Origin: a bacterium
GTDB taxonomy: Bacteria > Planctomycetota > UBA8108 > UBA1146
Direction: 5' to 3'
NCBI GenBank assembly: GCA_029976805.1
Contig: JAPOLY010000009.1
Coordinates: 1 to 49,907, forward strand
DNA: 49,907 nt
Shown here: one piece after another, positions 42,302 to 49,907 of the stretch
How the letters are laid out: every line of letters starts with the position of its first letter
Numbering within the stretch: the first letter of the stretch is position 1
The notes under the pieces: generated by a model
The model's database searches: none
What the model was told of the DNA's origin: nothing
What the model saw: only the letters and a program-made list of their open reading frames with translations
Made by a program: the position numbers and the translations under genes

Positions 42302-42919
42302 ATGAAACAGCAATCATTGCAAGACAGCACATCCCTTCGAGGGAGAGGTGCAGAGGGATTCACCCTGGTCGAGCTGCTGGTGGTTATCGCCATCATCGGA
42401 ACCCTCGCCGCACTCTTCTCCGGAAACATCCTGAGTGCACTGCGCAAGGGTGACGAAGTCAGCTGCACAAACAATCTCAGAAACATGGGCCAGTCGGCGA
42501 TTGCCTATGCACTGGATAAAAGATTCTTCCCCGTTGCCAAGGGTAAGAACCCTCCGGCATACGAGTCCCTGAATGTACTGGTCAGCTCCGGAGAAGGCTC
42601 CGATCTGAGCCCGGATGTTTTCATCTGCCCCTCTTCTCTGGAGATTGCAGCCGAAAAAGATTCGGACGGTAACTTCGTTCTCGATGAGGACTCCTGCTCC
42701 TATGCATGGCTCGGTCAGCGCACCAAGTCCTCGACATCCACCGACACCGCGCTCGGAAGTGATGATTCCATCGCTGACAAGGAAAACGGTGTTGAAGAGA
42801 ACCATGAAGGATTCGTCATGGTCGTCTACGCTGGTGGTGACGTGAAGAAAGTCAATGCTGACGAACTGCCGGAAGGCCGGGTTCTTCCGAAGCGTCTCGT
42901 CAATCAGGCTGGCGAGTAA
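42302..42919 (+). CDS. Prepilin-type N-terminal methylation protein (pseudopilin-like)
   Basis: 205 residues from the ATG at 42302, with GGAAGGAGA before it; the frame opens at 42047 but the prepilin leader fixes this start. The leader ends in RGAEG and the mature part begins FTLVELLVVIAIIGTLAALF, the PilD cleavage and assembly motif with Glu5. The rest has a globular domain (NNLRNMGQSAIAYALDKRFFPV) with the Asp-rich segments and paired Cys (VFICPSS, DEDSCSYAWLG) typical of planctomycete DUF1559-like and GspG/H-like pseudopilins. It is a single gene with a strong terminator. It is a likely substrate of PilD at 15137-16219. Confidence 0.85.
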   Translation: MKQQSLQDSTSLRGRGAEGFTLVELLVVIAIIGTLAALFSGNILSALRKGDEVSCTNNLRNMGQSAIAYALDKRFFPVAKGKNPPAYESLNVLVSSGEGSDLSPDVFICPSSLEIAAEKDSDGNFVLDEDSCSYAWLGQRTKSSTSTDTALGSDDSIADKENGVEENHEGFVMVVYAGGDVKKVNADELPEGRVLPKRLVNQAGE

Positions 42920-42936
42920 AACTCGATCTGGACCAA

Positions 42937-42975
42937 AGAAAAGGCCCGGGAGCGATTTGCTCCCGGGCCTTTTTT
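42937..42975. terminator. Bidirectional intrinsic terminator
   Basis: A perfect 13-bp GC-rich stem (42941-42953 with 42959-42971, loop GATTT) is followed by T6 on the plus strand. The minus-strand copy is followed by TTTTCTTT. It serves the prepilin-like gene and, from the other side, the chaperone operon. Confidence 0.92.
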
Positions 42976-43026
42976 ATGGCTTCATTGCTGGATCAGCTTT
43001 AGCGCTTCCATGCTCACTGAAACAAC

Positions 43027-43233
43027 TTAATCCACTCCTGAAGTATCCGTGAACCCCTCGACCTCGTCCGACTCCAGTGGACGTGACCCCAGTCGGTACT
43101 GATCCTGCAACCAGCCTCCCAGGTCGCGGTCACGACAGGACTCACTGCAAAAAGGATAAGTTCTGGGCTGCGCATCCCCGGTCGCTTCCTCTACCGCCTC
43201 CCGACAAACAGGGCACTTGGAAGATCGACTCAC
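43027..43233 (-). CDS. yacG: YacG-like zinc protein
   Basis: 68 residues. The zinc site is CPVCREAV with PFCSESCRDRDLGGWL, the C-x2-C...C-x3-C layout of YacG, and the RDLGGWLQDQYRL stretch matches that family. E. coli YacG binds and inhibits DNA gyrase. The start overlaps the stop of the FmdB-like gene by ATGA. It is the last gene of the chaperone cluster, 50 bases before the shared terminator. Confidence 0.82.
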   Translation of the reverse strand: MSRSSKCPVCREAVEEATGDAQPRTYPFCSESCRDRDLGGWLQDQYRLGSRPLESDEVEGFTDTSGVD

Positions 43234-43514
43234 GAGGAACTCTTTCCGGAATCTTTCTTCGGGGACTTCGAAGCCTCCGACTTGGTCTTGGACTCGGGCT
43301 TGTCCTCTTTCTGACGCTTCTTGTAGTTGTCACTGCGGTAATCAGTCTCATAAAAGCCTGACCCCTTGAACAGAAGTCCGCTGCCTGCGCCAAAGAGACG
43401 ACGCAATGCAGATTTGCCACATTCCGGGCAATCCGTCAGAACATCTTCATCGATTCTCTGAAAAGCCTCGAAGGCGTGCTCACATTGATCACAGACATAA
43501 TCATATGTTGGCAT
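43230..43514 (-). CDS. FmdB-family zinc-ribbon protein
   Basis: 94 residues. MPTYDYVCDQCEHAFEAFQ and TDCPECGKSALRRLFG are the two CxxC knuckles of the FmdB/CxxC_CXXC_SSSS family, followed by the GSGFYETDYR marker. A Lys/Ser/Glu-rich tail (KTKSEASKSPKKDSGKSSS) is likely disordered. The role of the family is not firmly known (putative regulator). It is placed between grpE and the yacG-like gene in one transcript. Confidence 0.88.
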   Translation of the reverse strand: MPTYDYVCDQCEHAFEAFQRIDEDVLTDCPECGKSALRRLFGAGSGLLFKGSGFYETDYRSDNYKKRQKEDKPESKTKSEASKSPKKDSGKSSS

Positions 43515-43522
43515 GAGTCTCT

Positions 43523-44131
43523 CTATTCAGCAGCTTCACTGCCACGGGCGACGACAACCCTCGCTGCCCTGACCAGAAGATCCCCGCAGCGGTAACCTTT
43601 TTCAACTTCCTCGACAATCTCGCCCTGACGTGCATCCGGTTGATCCACCTGCAACATCGCTTCGTGCAGCTCGGGGTTGAAATCTTCCCCTTTGGAATCA
43701 ATCTTTTCGACCTTGAGATCTTTCAGAACTGAATCCACACGCTCAGCGATCATTGTCAATCCCTCACGTATAGCTTCGTCCCCTCCCTCATCGGTCCCGG
43801 CTTTCACTGCAGCCTCGAGACCGTCGAGAACAGGGAGAAAAGACCTGACGACCGAAACGGTGGTACGCAATCGCTGGATCGACTGATCTTCCAGGGTGCG
43901 GCGACGAAAGTTGGCCAGCTCGGCGTGTGCGCGCTGAAGTTGATCGAGAAGAAAAGCCTTCTCTTCTTCCGGATCTTTTTCAACAGTTTCAGAATCAGGC
44001 TCTACCACTTCTGGAGACTCCTGATCAGCCGCTTCTGGAGCGGGAACAGATTCCTGCCCCTCACCCGCAGGCGGGGTCTCCTCAGGCTGACCTTCATGCT
44101 CCATCGACGTGTCCTGTTTGTTGGTCTCCAT
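43523..44131 (-). CDS. grpE: Nucleotide exchange factor GrpE
   Basis: 202 residues from the ATG at 44131 with AGGAG seven bases before; the frame opens at 44209 inside dnaJ. A long acidic N-terminus is followed by the coiled coil (KAFLLDQLQRAHAELANFRRR) and the FLPVLDGLEAAVKAG and beta-wing region (DFNPELHEAMLQVDQP, VEEVEKGYRCGDLLVRAARVVVA). GrpE releases ADP from DnaK. The dnaK gene is not in the window. It follows dnaJ by ten bases. Confidence 0.92.
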   Translation of the reverse strand: METNKQDTSMEHEGQPEETPPAGEGQESVPAPEAADQESPEVVEPDSETVEKDPEEEKAFLLDQLQRAHAELANFRRRTLEDQSIQRLRTTVSVVRSFLPVLDGLEAAVKAGTDEGGDEAIREGLTMIAERVDSVLKDLKVEKIDSKGEDFNPELHEAMLQVDQPDARQGEIVEEVEKGYRCGDLLVRAARVVVARGSEAAE

Positions 44132-44141
44132 GGCTCGGCTC

Positions 44142-45266
44142 CTAACCGAAGTATTCCTTGAAGCGATCAAGGAAACCCTTCCTTCTAGCACCGACTTCTG
44201 TCTCTTCAATCTCTGCGAGTTGCCTCAACAACTCTTCCTGCTCGTCACTGATTTTTTGGGGAACCTCGATCGTCACTTCGACCAATTGATCCCCCTTGCT
44301 GCGGCGGGAATGCACCGAGGGGAATCCCATCCCTCTCATGCGCAAGATCTCTCCACTTTGTGTCCCCGGAGGAACCGTCAATACGGCTTTTCCGTCCAAG
44401 GTGGGAACCTCCAGGTCTGCACCGAGGACCGCCTGAGAATAGGAGACAGGAAGTTCAAATCCGACGTGATCTTCGACGCGCTGGAAAAAGGCATGACGCT
44501 CGTAACCGATCACGACTTGCAAATCTCCGGCAGGAACTCCGCGTGCACCTTCATTCCCCCTGCCGGTGACCCGGAGAATCATCCCCTCCTCGACACCTGC
44601 AGGAATTTCGATCTCGATCTCTTCATTCTTTTGCTCGAGGCCAGCCCCGTGACAGGTCTTGCAGGGATTTTCAATGATTTCACCCTGCCCCTGACAGGTG
44701 GGACAACCACTGCGAACACTGAAGAATCCCTGCGAACGCAAAACCTGGCCCCGGCCAGAGCAGGTGGAGCAGGTTACGGGGCGGCTCCCCGCTGCTGCTC
44801 CGCTACCGGAACAGCTTCCACAGTGAACCTTGCGTCTCAATCTGATCGTCTTGCTGGTTCCACTGGCAGCCGCTTCGAGAGAAATCGTGACATGGGCACG
44901 GAGACTTTCTCCTCGCCGGGTAGCCGTCTGGCCTCCACCAAAGATATCCCCAAAGATTCCACCACCGCCTCCACCGAAAATATCTCCGAAATTTCGGAAG
45001 ATGTCCTCGATGTCAGAGAAACCTCCTCCACCCCCCATGCCGCTGAGTCCGTCATGTCCGTGGGTGTCGTAGATTTTTCTCTTCTCGGAATCACTGAGGA
45101 TTTCAAAAGCCTCAGCCGCTTCCTTGAAATGCCTCTCTGCAGTTTCATCTCCGGGGTTTTTATCCGGGTGATACTTGAGAGCCATCTTTCGATAGGCTTT
45201 TTTGATCTCGGAGTCGCTCGCATCGCGATCGACTCCGAGAACGTCGTAGTAATCCCTCGTTGCCAT
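44142..45266 (-). CDS. dnaJ: Chaperone DnaJ
   Basis: 374 residues, a full class A J protein. The J domain has [10 protein letters not shown] with the HPD motif. A Gly/Phe-rich linker (GMGGGGGF... [17 protein letters not shown]) follows, then four CxxCxGxG zinc repeats ([32 protein letters not shown]) and the C-terminal substrate domains ([25 protein letters not shown]). It stimulates DnaK ATPase and delivers substrates. It lies nine bases downstream of the second groEL. Confidence 0.95.
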   Translation of the reverse strand: MATRDYYDVLGVDRDASDSEIKKAYRKMALKYHPDKNPGDETAERHFKEAAEAFEILSDSEKRKIYDTHGHDGLSGMGGGGGFSDIEDIFRNFGDIFGGGGGGIFGDIFGGGQTATRRGESLRAHVTISLEAAASGTSKTIRLRRKVHCGSCSGSGAAAGSRPVTCSTCSGRGQVLRSQGFFSVRSGCPTCQGQGEIIENPCKTCHGAGLEQKNEEIEIEIPAGVEEGMILRVTGRGNEGARGVPAGDLQVVIGYERHAFFQRVEDHVGFELPVSYSQAVLGADLEVPTLDGKAVLTVPPGTQSGEILRMRGMGFPSVHSRRSKGDQLVEVTIEVPQKISDEQEELLRQLAEIEETEVGARRKGFLDRFKEYFG

Positions 45267-45275
45267 GCAACTCCC

Positions 45276-46880
45276 CTAGATGAGCGCGCCCTGAACGGCG
45301 TCCTCGTCTTTTTCCAACTCGGTGATGGTCGTGTCAGAGGTCAGATAGAGCGCAGCCACACTGGCGGCATTCTGCAAAGCGACCCGCAATACTTTTGCCG
45401 GATCGATCACACCACTCGACAACAGATCTGCCACCTTGCCCTTTTTGGCATCGAATCCCATTTCGAAGTCTTCGTACTCGAGAACTTCAGAGACCACCGC
45501 AGGACCATCAAGGCCTGCGTTGTTGGCCAACTGGGTTGTCGGAGCCATCATGGCGTTGGCGACGACTTCCACACCGAAACGTGCGTCACCAGAAACGCGA
45601 GTCGCAGCAACTTTTTCAGCGATCCGCAAGAATGCAGTTCCCGCTCCGGGAACGATGCCCTCGGACATCGCCGCGCGGGTCGCACTGAGAGCATCGACTG
45701 CCCTTGCCTTGCGTTCGACGATCTCGGCTTCCGTGGTTCCGCCGACCCTGATCACCGCAATCTTGCCCTGAATTCGTGCCAGGCGCTCTTCCAGTTTTTC
45801 GCGGTCGTAGTTTGAATTCGTTTGCTCAATCTGAGCCTCAATCTGTGCACAGCGATCCGCAATCGCCTCTTTGTTGGTATTTCCACGGAAGAAAATCGTG
45901 CGGTCCTTGCTGACCTCAATCTTCTTCACCGTTCCCAACTGTGCCTTGCCCACCTGACTCCAGGAAACTCCGGAATCCTTGGCAACCATTTGCCCACCCG
46001 TAACGATGGCCAAATCCTCAAGAAGGGCTTTGCGTCGATCTCCGAACCCCGGGGCCTTAATGGCCACCACGTCCATGACACCACGCAATTTGTTGAGAAG
46101 CAGACCCGCAAGGGCTTCTCCTTCGACATCCTCGGCGATGATCACCAGAGGCCTCTTCGTCGGAACCACCTGCTCAAGAATTGGCAGAAGATCCTGAAGT
46201 CCACTGATCTTGTGATCGGTAAAGAGAATAAAGGGCTTCTCGAAAGTGCAGATGGCATTCATGCGATCGGTGACGAAGTAGGGAGAAATCCAGCCCTTGT
46301 CGATCTCCAGACCCTCGACCAAATCGAGATGGGTGCCGACGCTGTCATTTTCCTCGACGGTCACCACACCGTTTTCTCCGACCTTGTGGATCGCCTCACC
46401 GAAGAGTTTGCCCAACTCGGGCTCATTGGCAGCAATCGTTCCGACATGAACGATTTCCTGCTTTTTCTCCACTGCTGCTGATGCCTTCTCCAGCTCTTTC
46501 ACAGCGGTCGCAACGGCCTTTTCAATGCCCTTACGAAGTTCCACAGGACTGACACCGGACAGGGCGAAACGACTGCCCTTTTCGATCATCGCTTCGGCAA
46601 GGATGATGGAAGAAGTCGTACCGTCTCCCACTTCCTTGTTGGTCTTGCTCGCCACCTCATTGAGAAGCCGTGCACCCATGTTTTCAAAGCGCTGCTCGAC
46701 TTCGATCTCTTTGGAAACGGTCTGGCCATCCTTGGTCATCTCAAGTTTGCCCATACTCTTGCCCAGCATCACATTTCGACCGGAAGGTCCGTAGGTCACC
46801 TTCACTGCTTTTGCCAGGGTCTTGATCCCGTTGCGCAACTGGCGGCGGGCGTCTTCGTCAAAAAGAATCTGCTTGCTCAT
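45276..46880 (-). CDS. groEL: Chaperonin GroEL, second tandem copy
   Basis: 534 residues. The ATP site is kept: KVTYGPSGRNVML, EVGDGTTSSIILAEAM, and the catalytic Asp in AVDALSATRAAMSEG. GAGTAF replaces the usual GGG of the following loop. The C-terminus (DEDAVQGALI) lacks the Gly-Gly-Met tail that lines the cavity of standard GroEL. It follows the first groEL by 18 bases, so the two are in one operon. No groES is next to either. It may form its own ring or a mixed one. Confidence 0.93.
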   Translation of the reverse strand: MSKQILFDEDARRQLRNGIKTLAKAVKVTYGPSGRNVMLGKSMGKLEMTKDGQTVSKEIEVEQRFENMGARLLNEVASKTNKEVGDGTTSSIILAEAMIEKGSRFALSGVSPVELRKGIEKAVATAVKELEKASAAVEKKQEIVHVGTIAANEPELGKLFGEAIHKVGENGVVTVEENDSVGTHLDLVEGLEIDKGWISPYFVTDRMNAICTFEKPFILFTDHKISGLQDLLPILEQVVPTKRPLVIIAEDVEGEALAGLLLNKLRGVMDVVAIKAPGFGDRRKALLEDLAIVTGGQMVAKDSGVSWSQVGKAQLGTVKKIEVSKDRTIFFRGNTNKEAIADRCAQIEAQIEQTNSNYDREKLEERLARIQGKIAVIRVGGTTEAEIVERKARAVDALSATRAAMSEGIVPGAGTAFLRIAEKVAATRVSGDARFGVEVVANAMMAPTTQLANNAGLDGPAVVSEVLEYEDFEMGFDAKKGKVADLLSSGVIDPAKVLRVALQNAASVAALYLTSDTTITELEKDEDAVQGALI

Positions 46881-46898
46881 TTTGAGTCTCCTCTAATT

Positions 46899-48533
46899 CT
46901 AGAATGCGCCAACGCCTTCGTGGTCATGGTGGTGGTGATCGTCTTCATCGTTCTCCTTCGGAATGTCGGTAATGACCGCATTCGATGTCAGAAGCATCGT
47001 TGCCGTGCTCACCGCATTTTGCAGGGCACTGCAAATCACCGCACAGGAGTCAATAATTCCATTTTCATACATATCGCAGTAATCCAGGGAGGCGAAATCG
47101 TAACCGTAGCTTTCACTCTCCTCTGCCTTGATCTCTCGCAGAATGCGGGAAGGCTCAAGGTCAGCGTTGACTGCGAGTTGACGGAAGGGCTCCTCGAGAG
47201 CCTTGGCAAGGATCACCGAGGCCAACTTGTCGAGAGGATTCTTGAATCGTGACAGCGAAACTTCAGCGCTGGCATGGATCAAACCGATACCACCGCCAGG
47301 GAGAACACCCGCCTCCAGCGCAGATCGGGTAGCAGACAAGGCGTTGTCAAAACGCTTCTTGCGCTCCTTGACTTCACCTTCCGTTGCTCCACCAACACGA
47401 ATCACAGCGACCCCACCCACGAGGCGGGCCAGGCGCTCTTGCAACTTCTCTCGGTCGTAATCGCTGCTGGCATTGTCGATTTCCATGCGGATCAGGCGAG
47501 TACGCTCCTTCATGTCTTTCTTTTTCCCGCCACCCTCAAGAACCGTGGTGGTCTGGGAGTTGATCTCTACCTTTTTGGCTTTACCCAAGTCGGAAATCTT
47601 CAGGCCGGAAGGCTCAATTCCCAAATCCTTGAAAATGGCGCGGCCACCGGTGGCGACAGCAATGTCTTCGAGCATCGCCTTGCGACGATCACCGTAGCCA
47701 GGGGCTTTCACAGCCACGACCTTGAGAGCCCCCTTCTGGCTGTTGACCACGAGGGTCGAAAGAGCTTCACCATCGACATCCTCGGCAATCAGCAACAACG
47801 GCTGATTCTTTTCGACCACCTTTTCAAGAACTGGAAGGATCTGGGAGATGTTGGAAACCTTCTCCTCCATGATCAGAATGTAGGGATTTTCCAGAGTGAT
47901 GGAGGCTGAATCGGCGTCCGTAACAAACTGCTGTGAGATGTAACCACGATCGAAGTGCAGTCCATCAACGACATCGAGAACCGTTTCCGTACTCTTGCCT
48001 TCTTCGATACTGCAAACTCCGTCATCACCCACTCGCTCAAGAGCTTCTGCGATGCACTTGCCGATCGCGAGATCATTGTTGGCGGCGATGGTGGCAATGT
48101 TGGTCACGGCCTCAGAGTCCACGACATCGTCAGCCATGTCCCTGAGGAACTGGTCGATCTTGCCGGTGACGGACAAAAGGCTGCGCTGCAGCAAAACAGG
48201 GTTTTCTCCTGCCGCTACCTGTCTCATTCCCTGAGAGAAAATGGCGTGAGCAAGAACGGTCGCAGTGGTGCTGCCATCTCCTGCTTCACGAGCCGTCAAT
48301 GAGCCCGCCTCGCGCATGAGTCGAGCACCAATGTTTTCCACGCGATCATCGAGATCGATTTCTTCGGCAACGGTCGCACCGTCCTTGGTCACCTTCGGTC
48401 CACCCCAGGATCGATCGATGATGGCGGTTCGTCCCCTCGGTCCCAGTGTGGTTTTCACCGCACGGGCCACCTTGTCCGCTCCACTCAGCAGCTTTTCTCT
48501 GGCGGAGTCCTCAAACGTCAGTTCCTTGGCCAT
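46899..48533 (-). CDS. groEL: Chaperonin GroEL, first tandem copy with His-rich tail
   Basis: 544 residues from the ATG at 48533 (MAKELTFEDSAREKLLSG), with AGAGG five bases before; the frame extends to 48740 but the added residues do not look like GroEL. KTTLGPRGRTAII, REAGDGSTTATVLAHAI and the catalytic Asp in RFDNALSATRSALEAG are kept, and GVLPGGGIGLI is standard. The C-terminus ends DEDDHHHHDHEGVGAF instead of Gly-Gly-Met repeats. A His-rich tail is also known in mycobacterial GroEL1. It may bind metal. It is the first gene of the cluster. No CIRCE element precedes it. Confidence 0.93.
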   Translation of the reverse strand: MAKELTFEDSAREKLLSGADKVARAVKTTLGPRGRTAIIDRSWGGPKVTKDGATVAEEIDLDDRVENIGARLMREAGSLTAREAGDGSTTATVLAHAIFSQGMRQVAAGENPVLLQRSLLSVTGKIDQFLRDMADDVVDSEAVTNIATIAANNDLAIGKCIAEALERVGDDGVCSIEEGKSTETVLDVVDGLHFDRGYISQQFVTDADSASITLENPYILIMEEKVSNISQILPVLEKVVEKNQPLLLIAEDVDGEALSTLVVNSQKGALKVVAVKAPGYGDRRKAMLEDIAVATGGRAIFKDLGIEPSGLKISDLGKAKKVEINSQTTTVLEGGGKKKDMKERTRLIRMEIDNASSDYDREKLQERLARLVGGVAVIRVGGATEGEVKERKKRFDNALSATRSALEAGVLPGGGIGLIHASAEVSLSRFKNPLDKLASVILAKALEEPFRQLAVNADLEPSRILREIKAEESESYGYDFASLDYCDMYENGIIDSCAVICSALQNAVSTATMLLTSNAVITDIPKENDEDDHHHHDHEGVGAF

Positions 48534-48795
48534 TGGAGCCTCTTCCTCTTGTTCCGAATTCGCAAAGTTGGACACCGCCACAAAAGGGGAACAACTGATT
48601 CCCGGGAGCCCCCGTGCAAAAGCCGGGCACCCCCTCCAGGCCTGCTCCGGAGGGCGGATCGCGGGCGATCCACCAGCCGTAAGCCTGCACAAACAATGGG
48701 CGGCCATGGGGAACACAGCAAAGAGCGGGCCATATGGCACAGAAACCGCCGCCCTAAACCATTAAAATAAAGCGACTTAAGAAATCTCTCTCGAA
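48534..48795. other. Upstream region of the chaperone operon
   Basis: About 260 bases that hold the minus-strand promoter region of the groEL operon. I looked for a CIRCE inverted repeat (TTAGCACTC-N9-GAGTGCTAA) and did not find it, and no clear sigma-32 or sigma-70 pair stands out. A stretch AT-rich at 48760-48780 may be the promoter area. No gene is seen. Confidence 0.4.
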
Positions 48796-48832
48796 AAGAA
48801 AAAGGAGGGACTGCCACAGTGACAGCCCCTCC
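48794..48832 (-). terminator. Intrinsic terminator after the DUF1080-like gene
   Basis: A 10-bp stem (48804-48813 with 48823-48832; one U-G pair in the minus-strand RNA) is followed on the minus strand by TTTTTCTTTT. Confidence 0.8.
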
Positions 48833-48869
48833 TCTGACTCTTCCGCACAGGCCTGCCAGAGTGACAGCC
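48811..48869. repeat. Pair of 17-bp direct repeats
   Basis: CTGCCACAGTGACAGCC (48811-48827) recurs at 48853-48869 with one mismatch, 42 bases apart. Both lie after the stop codon of the right-edge gene, and the first is part of its terminator. Each copy can form a short hairpin. Confidence 0.6.
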
Positions 48870-48881
48870 TCGTGTCATTTT

Positions 48882-49907
48882 CTATTTGGCGAAGATTCCC
48901 CCCTCACGGGTGTCATTGACCAGCTTGACCCGGACTCCGCGAATCTCGAGCCGGGTACCGTCACCGGCGTAAAACACAAACCCGCCTGTAGAAGGAAGTC
49001 GAGTCGTATCGGGGTCCATACTGATTCGGGTACCCGCGTCGCCATAGCGGAGGTCTACCGAGTTGCCATTGACCTCCATGGTGACTTTGAGCCAGCGATT
49101 CTTCGGGAAGTCATCTCCCAACTCCAGAGGTGGTGAAGTGCCATCGGTGATCGCACCCACTTGAGCATTCGCCTGGGTTCTGGGTGAGATACGCAATGCC
49201 CCCACCTTCAGGTTGAGTTCAAACTCGAGAACATAATCTTCCCAGTGATTCGAATAGACTCCCGTGTAGGCATCACGGCCGGACCGGTTGTCCACCAGCA
49301 TGACACCTGCGCCATTGCGGTCGAGAACCCTCCAAAGTGGTTTTTCCAGTCTCGTGTCACTGGAGGCCACCCAGTTGTAAAGGTTGAAGCGACCCAGCAG
49401 GGGTTTCCAGGCGACGGAATCACGCATCTCCTGCCAGCGCCGAATACGCTCGGCCTGCTTGCGCTCTTCTTCCAGACGACGAGCCTCCGCCATTTCCGCT
49501 TCCAAAGCCGATTCCTGTTCAATCAGCAAGGCGAGTCCGTCGCGCTGAATCTTTTGAATCAACTCTTCCTTCAAACGCCAGACATCCGGTGCATCTTCCT
49601 CCACCTTTTCAGGGAGGGCTTCGATCACGGCGATCGCAATGTCCTCATAACCTTTCCGGGCGTACACTCCGGCCTTGGTAGAGAGCTCATCCAACCGTTT
49701 CTTGAAACGCGCCTGAGCCTTGGCGTCTTTCCTCAGTCGATCGATTTCATTTTCAAATGCTGACTCCAGAACATCTGCCGCTCCCAAAAATACCGGCGGC
49801 AATTCTTCAAGCATGCGCTCAGCCTGCTCAAAGCGCGCTTCACTGAACGCAGTCAGAACGTCCCCGCGGAGCGTATTCCATGCAGCGACGACCTCATCAT
49901 TCCAGGT
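48882..49907 (-). CDS. Coiled-coil protein with DUF1080-like C-terminal domain, cut at the right edge
   Basis: 341 codons are seen; the frame stays open to the edge (the residues before the first Met read TWNDEVVAAWNTLRGDVL), so the true start lies outside. The visible N-terminal part is helical (FENEIDRLRKDAKAQARFKKR, EAEMAEARRLEEERKQAERIRR), probably TPR or coiled coil. From about residue 175 the chain has the beta-sandwich pattern of the 3-keto-disaccharide hydrolase (DUF1080) fold: LLGRFNLYNWVA, PLWRVLDRNGAGVMLV, HWEDYVLEFELNLKVGA and a closing strand LEIRGVRVKLV. The domain is abundant in Planctomycetes. Catalytic activity cannot be judged. Confidence 0.72.
   Translation of the reverse strand, partial: TWNDEVVAAWNTLRGDVLTAFSEARFEQAERMLEELPPVFLGAADVLESAFENEIDRLRKDAKAQARFKKRLDELSTKAGVYARKGYEDIAIAVIEALPEKVEEDAPDVWRLKEELIQKIQRDGLALLIEQESALEAEMAEARRLEEERKQAERIRRWQEMRDSVAWKPLLGRFNLYNWVASSDTRLEKPLWRVLDRNGAGVMLVDNRSGRDAYTGVYSNHWEDYVLEFELNLKVGALRISPRTQANAQVGAITDGTSPPLELGDDFPKNRWLKVTMEVNGNSVDLRYGDAGTRISMDPDTTRLPSTGGFVFYAGDGTRLEIRGVRVKLVNDTREGGIFAK

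Noticed and set aside
44109-45815. 568-codon plus-strand open frame opposite dnaJ and groEL
   Set aside because: It is the antisense shadow of two well-recognised genes; its protein has no family pattern and no ribosome binding site.
48731-48747. Second sigma-54-like site with GG and GC ten bases apart
   Set aside because: It lacks the TT before GC, lies on the plus strand and faces no gene.
48534-48881. CIRCE/HrcA operator for the groEL operon
   Set aside because: The TTAGCACTC-N9-GAGTGCTAA inverted repeat is absent.

Overview
The window looks like a chromosomal segment of a Planctomycetes-type bacterium. The grounds are: an exported protein pairing dockerin-like calcium repeats with a planctomycete-style cytochrome c; a lysine/alanine histone H1-like protein; several large exported proteins built from PDZ, TPR, PEGA and propeller modules; two divergent tandem groEL genes with no groES beside them; and diderm features (OmpA-type lipoprotein, TonB-like protein, FecR-type anti-sigma factor). 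This placement is inference from gene content, without database support. No phage, insertion sequence, CRISPR array or other mobile element was seen. Most genes are housekeeping, and many neighbours overlap by ATGA, which suggests translational coupling.

Region by region. 1-5100: a possible gene end with an intrinsic terminator, an M24 peptidase coupled to a pterin-carbinolamine dehydratase, a non-coding stretch that looks like a sigma-54-driven small RNA gene, an HNH protein, an HD phosphohydrolase and an Ogt-type alkyltransferase. 5000-13850: a type IV pilus block on the minus strand, read pilT-pilB-pilC-pilS-like kinase-pilR-like sigma-54 activator-large membrane protein. 14100-20400: OmpA-domain lipoprotein, prepilin peptidase coupled to shikimate kinase, a five-PDZ exported protein and an aspartate-type aminotransferase. 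20500-22600: the dockerin/cytochrome protein, a tRNA-Leu with the unusual anticodon AAG behind its own promoter, and a sirtuin. 22557-24700: the H1-like gene with a hairpin-rich 3' region and strong terminator, then exported unknowns.

24700-31130: unknown membrane and zinc-ribbon proteins, HemW, a large DUF4388-TPR-PEGA-propeller protein and a coupled exported partner with a BamE-like tail. 31130-35150: FecR-like anti-sigma and ECF sigma factor, RsgA and adenylosuccinate lyase. 35300-39200: an exported TPR protein resembling a degenerate gluzincin, a TonB-like protein and TilS. 39290-42920: a BamB-like propeller lipoprotein, a small acidic protein with an exported beta-rich partner behind a long leader, and a prepilin-like protein. 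43030-48530: a protein-quality block on the minus strand, groEL-groEL-dnaJ-grpE-fmdB-like-yacG-like. The right edge holds the end of an exported-type protein with a DUF1080-like domain.

The genes link in three places. The pilus motor and platform genes, the prepilin peptidase and the prepilin-like protein form a dispersed type IV pilus or type II-like secretion system, with a PilSR-type two-component system. That system works through sigma-54, and the best sigma-54 promoter seen in the window lies ahead of the predicted small RNA. The chaperone genes form one likely operon. The most interesting unexplained elements are the sigma-54 small RNA unit, the hairpin cluster behind the H1-like gene and the tRNA-Leu(AAG).
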